This document shows positions 44,839 to 45,371 of a stretch of DNA of 45,371 bases, piece after piece. Within the stretch, counting starts at the first letter, position 1. Every line of letters begins with the position of its first letter. Below the pieces are notes generated by a model. It searched no databases, was not told the DNA's origin, and worked only from the letters and a program-made list of their open reading frames with translations. Position numbers and translations under genes: made by a program. This DNA is from CAZSTA01 sp964609495 [NCBI: uncultured bacterium] (GTDB taxonomy: Bacteria > CAZSTA01), in NCBI GenBank assembly GCA_964609495.1, contig CAZSTA010000005.1:1-45371 (forward strand). The letters are read 5' to 3'.

Positions 44839-44892
44839 AAAAGGTAACTTTTTGCAGGAAATAGAACTCACACGGTTAAAAAGTTACTTTTT
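44839..44892 (-). repeat. R2 hairpin element, copy J
   Basis: AAAAGGTAACTTTTTGCAGG left half and GGTTAAAAAGTTACTTTTTT right half; one mismatch in the right arm (TTACT for TTACC). It lies in the rpsJ-rplC spacer next to an R1 copy but not inside it. Confidence 0.88.
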
Positions 44893-44902
44893 TCTGCTTT
44901 CC

Positions 44903-44934
44903 GAAGGGGGAGGAATCATCCCTTCTATTATAGG
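44903..44934 (-). repeat. R1 palindrome between rpsJ and rplC
   Basis: GAAGGGGGAGGAATCATCCC followed by TTCTATTATAGG. Core arms are conserved; the right end has diverged. Confidence 0.7.
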
Positions 44935-44948
44935 TATGGCTTGCATCC

Positions 44949-45263
44949 TTATAATTTGATCTCGATGTCAACCCCAGCGGGCAGATCTAATTTCACCAGA
45001 GCATCAACAGTTCTAGGTGTAGGATCGAAGATATCCACTAATCTCTTGTGGGAACGGATCTCGAACTGCTCTCTCGAATCCTTGTCAATAAATGGAGACC
45101 TTAGGACGCAATATTTACTGGTCTCTGTGGGTAAGGGTATCGGACCAGATACTCGAGCTCCTGTCCTCCTCGCGGTCTCGACGATTCTGCTGGCTGATTG
45201 ATCTAAAACTCTATGATCGTAAGCTTTAAGACGGATCCTGATCTTTTGTCTAGCCAGATTCAT
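44949..45263 (-). CDS. rpsJ: 30S ribosomal protein S10
   Basis: 104 residues. [20 protein letters not shown], then [17 protein letters not shown] and [20 protein letters not shown] are diagnostic. It is first in the S10 operon and also partners NusB in antitermination. It follows tuf with an R1 palindrome between. Confidence 0.99.
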   Translation of the reverse strand: MNLARQKIRIRLKAYDHRVLDQSASRIVETARRTGARVSGPIPLPTETSKYCVLRSPFIDKDSREQFEIRSHKRLVDIFDPTPRTVDALVKLDLPAGVDIEIKL

Positions 45264-45276
45264 CTCTCCCTTCCAT

Positions 45277-45311
45277 TTAGAGAGGAGGAATCCTCCCCTC
45301 CTATTTTATTT
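45277..45311 (-). repeat. R1 palindrome between tuf and rpsJ
   Basis: TTTAGAGAGGAGGAATCC, TCCCCTCCTATTTTATTTG. The core palindrome is intact while the middle CTACC segment is missing. It abuts the tuf stop region. Confidence 0.75.
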
Positions 45312-45317
45312 GTTTTC

Positions 45318-45371
45318 TCACTCGATGATTTCGGCGACAACACCAGCCCCAACCGTGTGTCCTCCCTCTCT
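45318..45371 (-). CDS. tuf: Elongation factor Tu, C-terminal end (cut by window edge)
   Basis: The last 17 codons read REGGHTVGAGVVAEIIE and stop with TGA at 45318-45320, the universal EF-Tu C-terminus of domain 3. The rest lies beyond the right edge. The tuf-rpsJ order is standard for the str-S10 junction. Confidence 0.96.
   Translation of the reverse strand, partial: REGGHTVGAGVVAEIIE

Noticed and set aside
44782-44871. Longer N-terminus for rplC
   Set aside because: It again translates an R2 copy ([14 protein letters not shown], nearly the same peptide as at rpsN), while the ATG at 44781 matches the universal L3 start. The shared peptide reflects the repeat, not a protein domain.
21511-44892. 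R2 copies as intrinsic terminators
   Set aside because: The stems end in A/T-rich arms rather than a GC stem plus T run, and termination at ten places inside the ribosomal operon would be harmful; a role in processing or plain mobility fits better.
21511-45311. The spaced repeats as a CRISPR array
   Set aside because: Copies are kilobases apart, palindromic and in gene spacers, with no regular spacers and no cas genes.

Overview
The window looks like a chromosomal segment of an uncultured, moderately AT-rich diderm bacterium. An outer membrane is implied by a TonB-dependent receptor and a TonB-like energiser. Zinc-type ribosomal proteins (S14, S4, L24, L36) are present. I cannot place it in a phylum from sequence alone. 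I recognised no tRNA, rRNA or CRISPR array.

Layout. (1) 1-866: the 3' two thirds of an IscB gene, an RNA-guided HNH/RuvC nuclease of the ISC/OMEGA type, cut by the left edge. (2) 963-8572: a CDP-alcohol phosphatidyltransferase, then a vitamin B12 uptake locus. That locus has a consensus promoter, a cobalamin riboswitch and a terminator, followed by a periplasmic binding protein, a permease, an outer-membrane receptor and a very long TonB-like protein. (3) 8553-12409: a PKD lipoprotein and a membrane-anchored 14-repeat beta-propeller on the minus strand, diverging from a DUF4384-like exported protein. (4) 12573-13440: a ribbon-helix-helix/PIN toxin-antitoxin pair with a short overlapping leader ORF. 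(5) 13599-21442: a sugar locus made of two divergent units. One carries an ABC binding protein, two permeases and a GH29 fucosidase; the other a Gfo/Idh oxidoreductase, a phosphohexomutase and a class II aldolase. (6) 21644-45371: one long minus-strand housekeeping block. In transcription order it is tuf (3' end), rpsJ, rplC, rplD, rplW, rplB, rpsS, rplV, rpsC, rplP, rpmC, rpsQ, rplN, rplX, rplE, rpsN, rpsH, rplF, rplR, rpsE, rpmD, rplO, secY, adk, map, infA, a GNAT gene, rpmJ, rpsM, rpsK, rpsD, rpoA, rplQ, a methyltransferase, two ECF ATPases, ecfT, truA, rplM and rpsI.

The most unusual content is in the spacers of the housekeeping block. Family R2 is a hairpin element of about 50 bp with arms AAAAGGTAACTTTTT / AAAAAGTTACCTTTT. 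It has ten copies between 21.5 and 44.9 kb and none seen in the first 21 kb. One arm position takes three different base pairs, always compensated in the other arm. Family R1 is a G/C-rich palindrome of about 40 bp around GGGGAGGAATCCTCCCC, with about eleven copies. R2 sits inside R1 at the same point in two places, and an uninterrupted R1 elsewhere serves as the empty site. One R1 copy lies in frame inside the methyltransferase gene and another extends ribosomal protein L30. A third family (R3) is a palindrome of a widespread type.

Between rpmD and rplO lies an insert of about 400 bp with no convincing gene. It has matching palindromes at both ends and a chain of hairpins resembling an IscB-associated omega (HEARO) RNA. 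It shares a 15/17 match with the sequence just downstream of iscB at the other end of the window. I read it as a nuclease-less ISC derivative that separated rplO from its ribosome-binding site.
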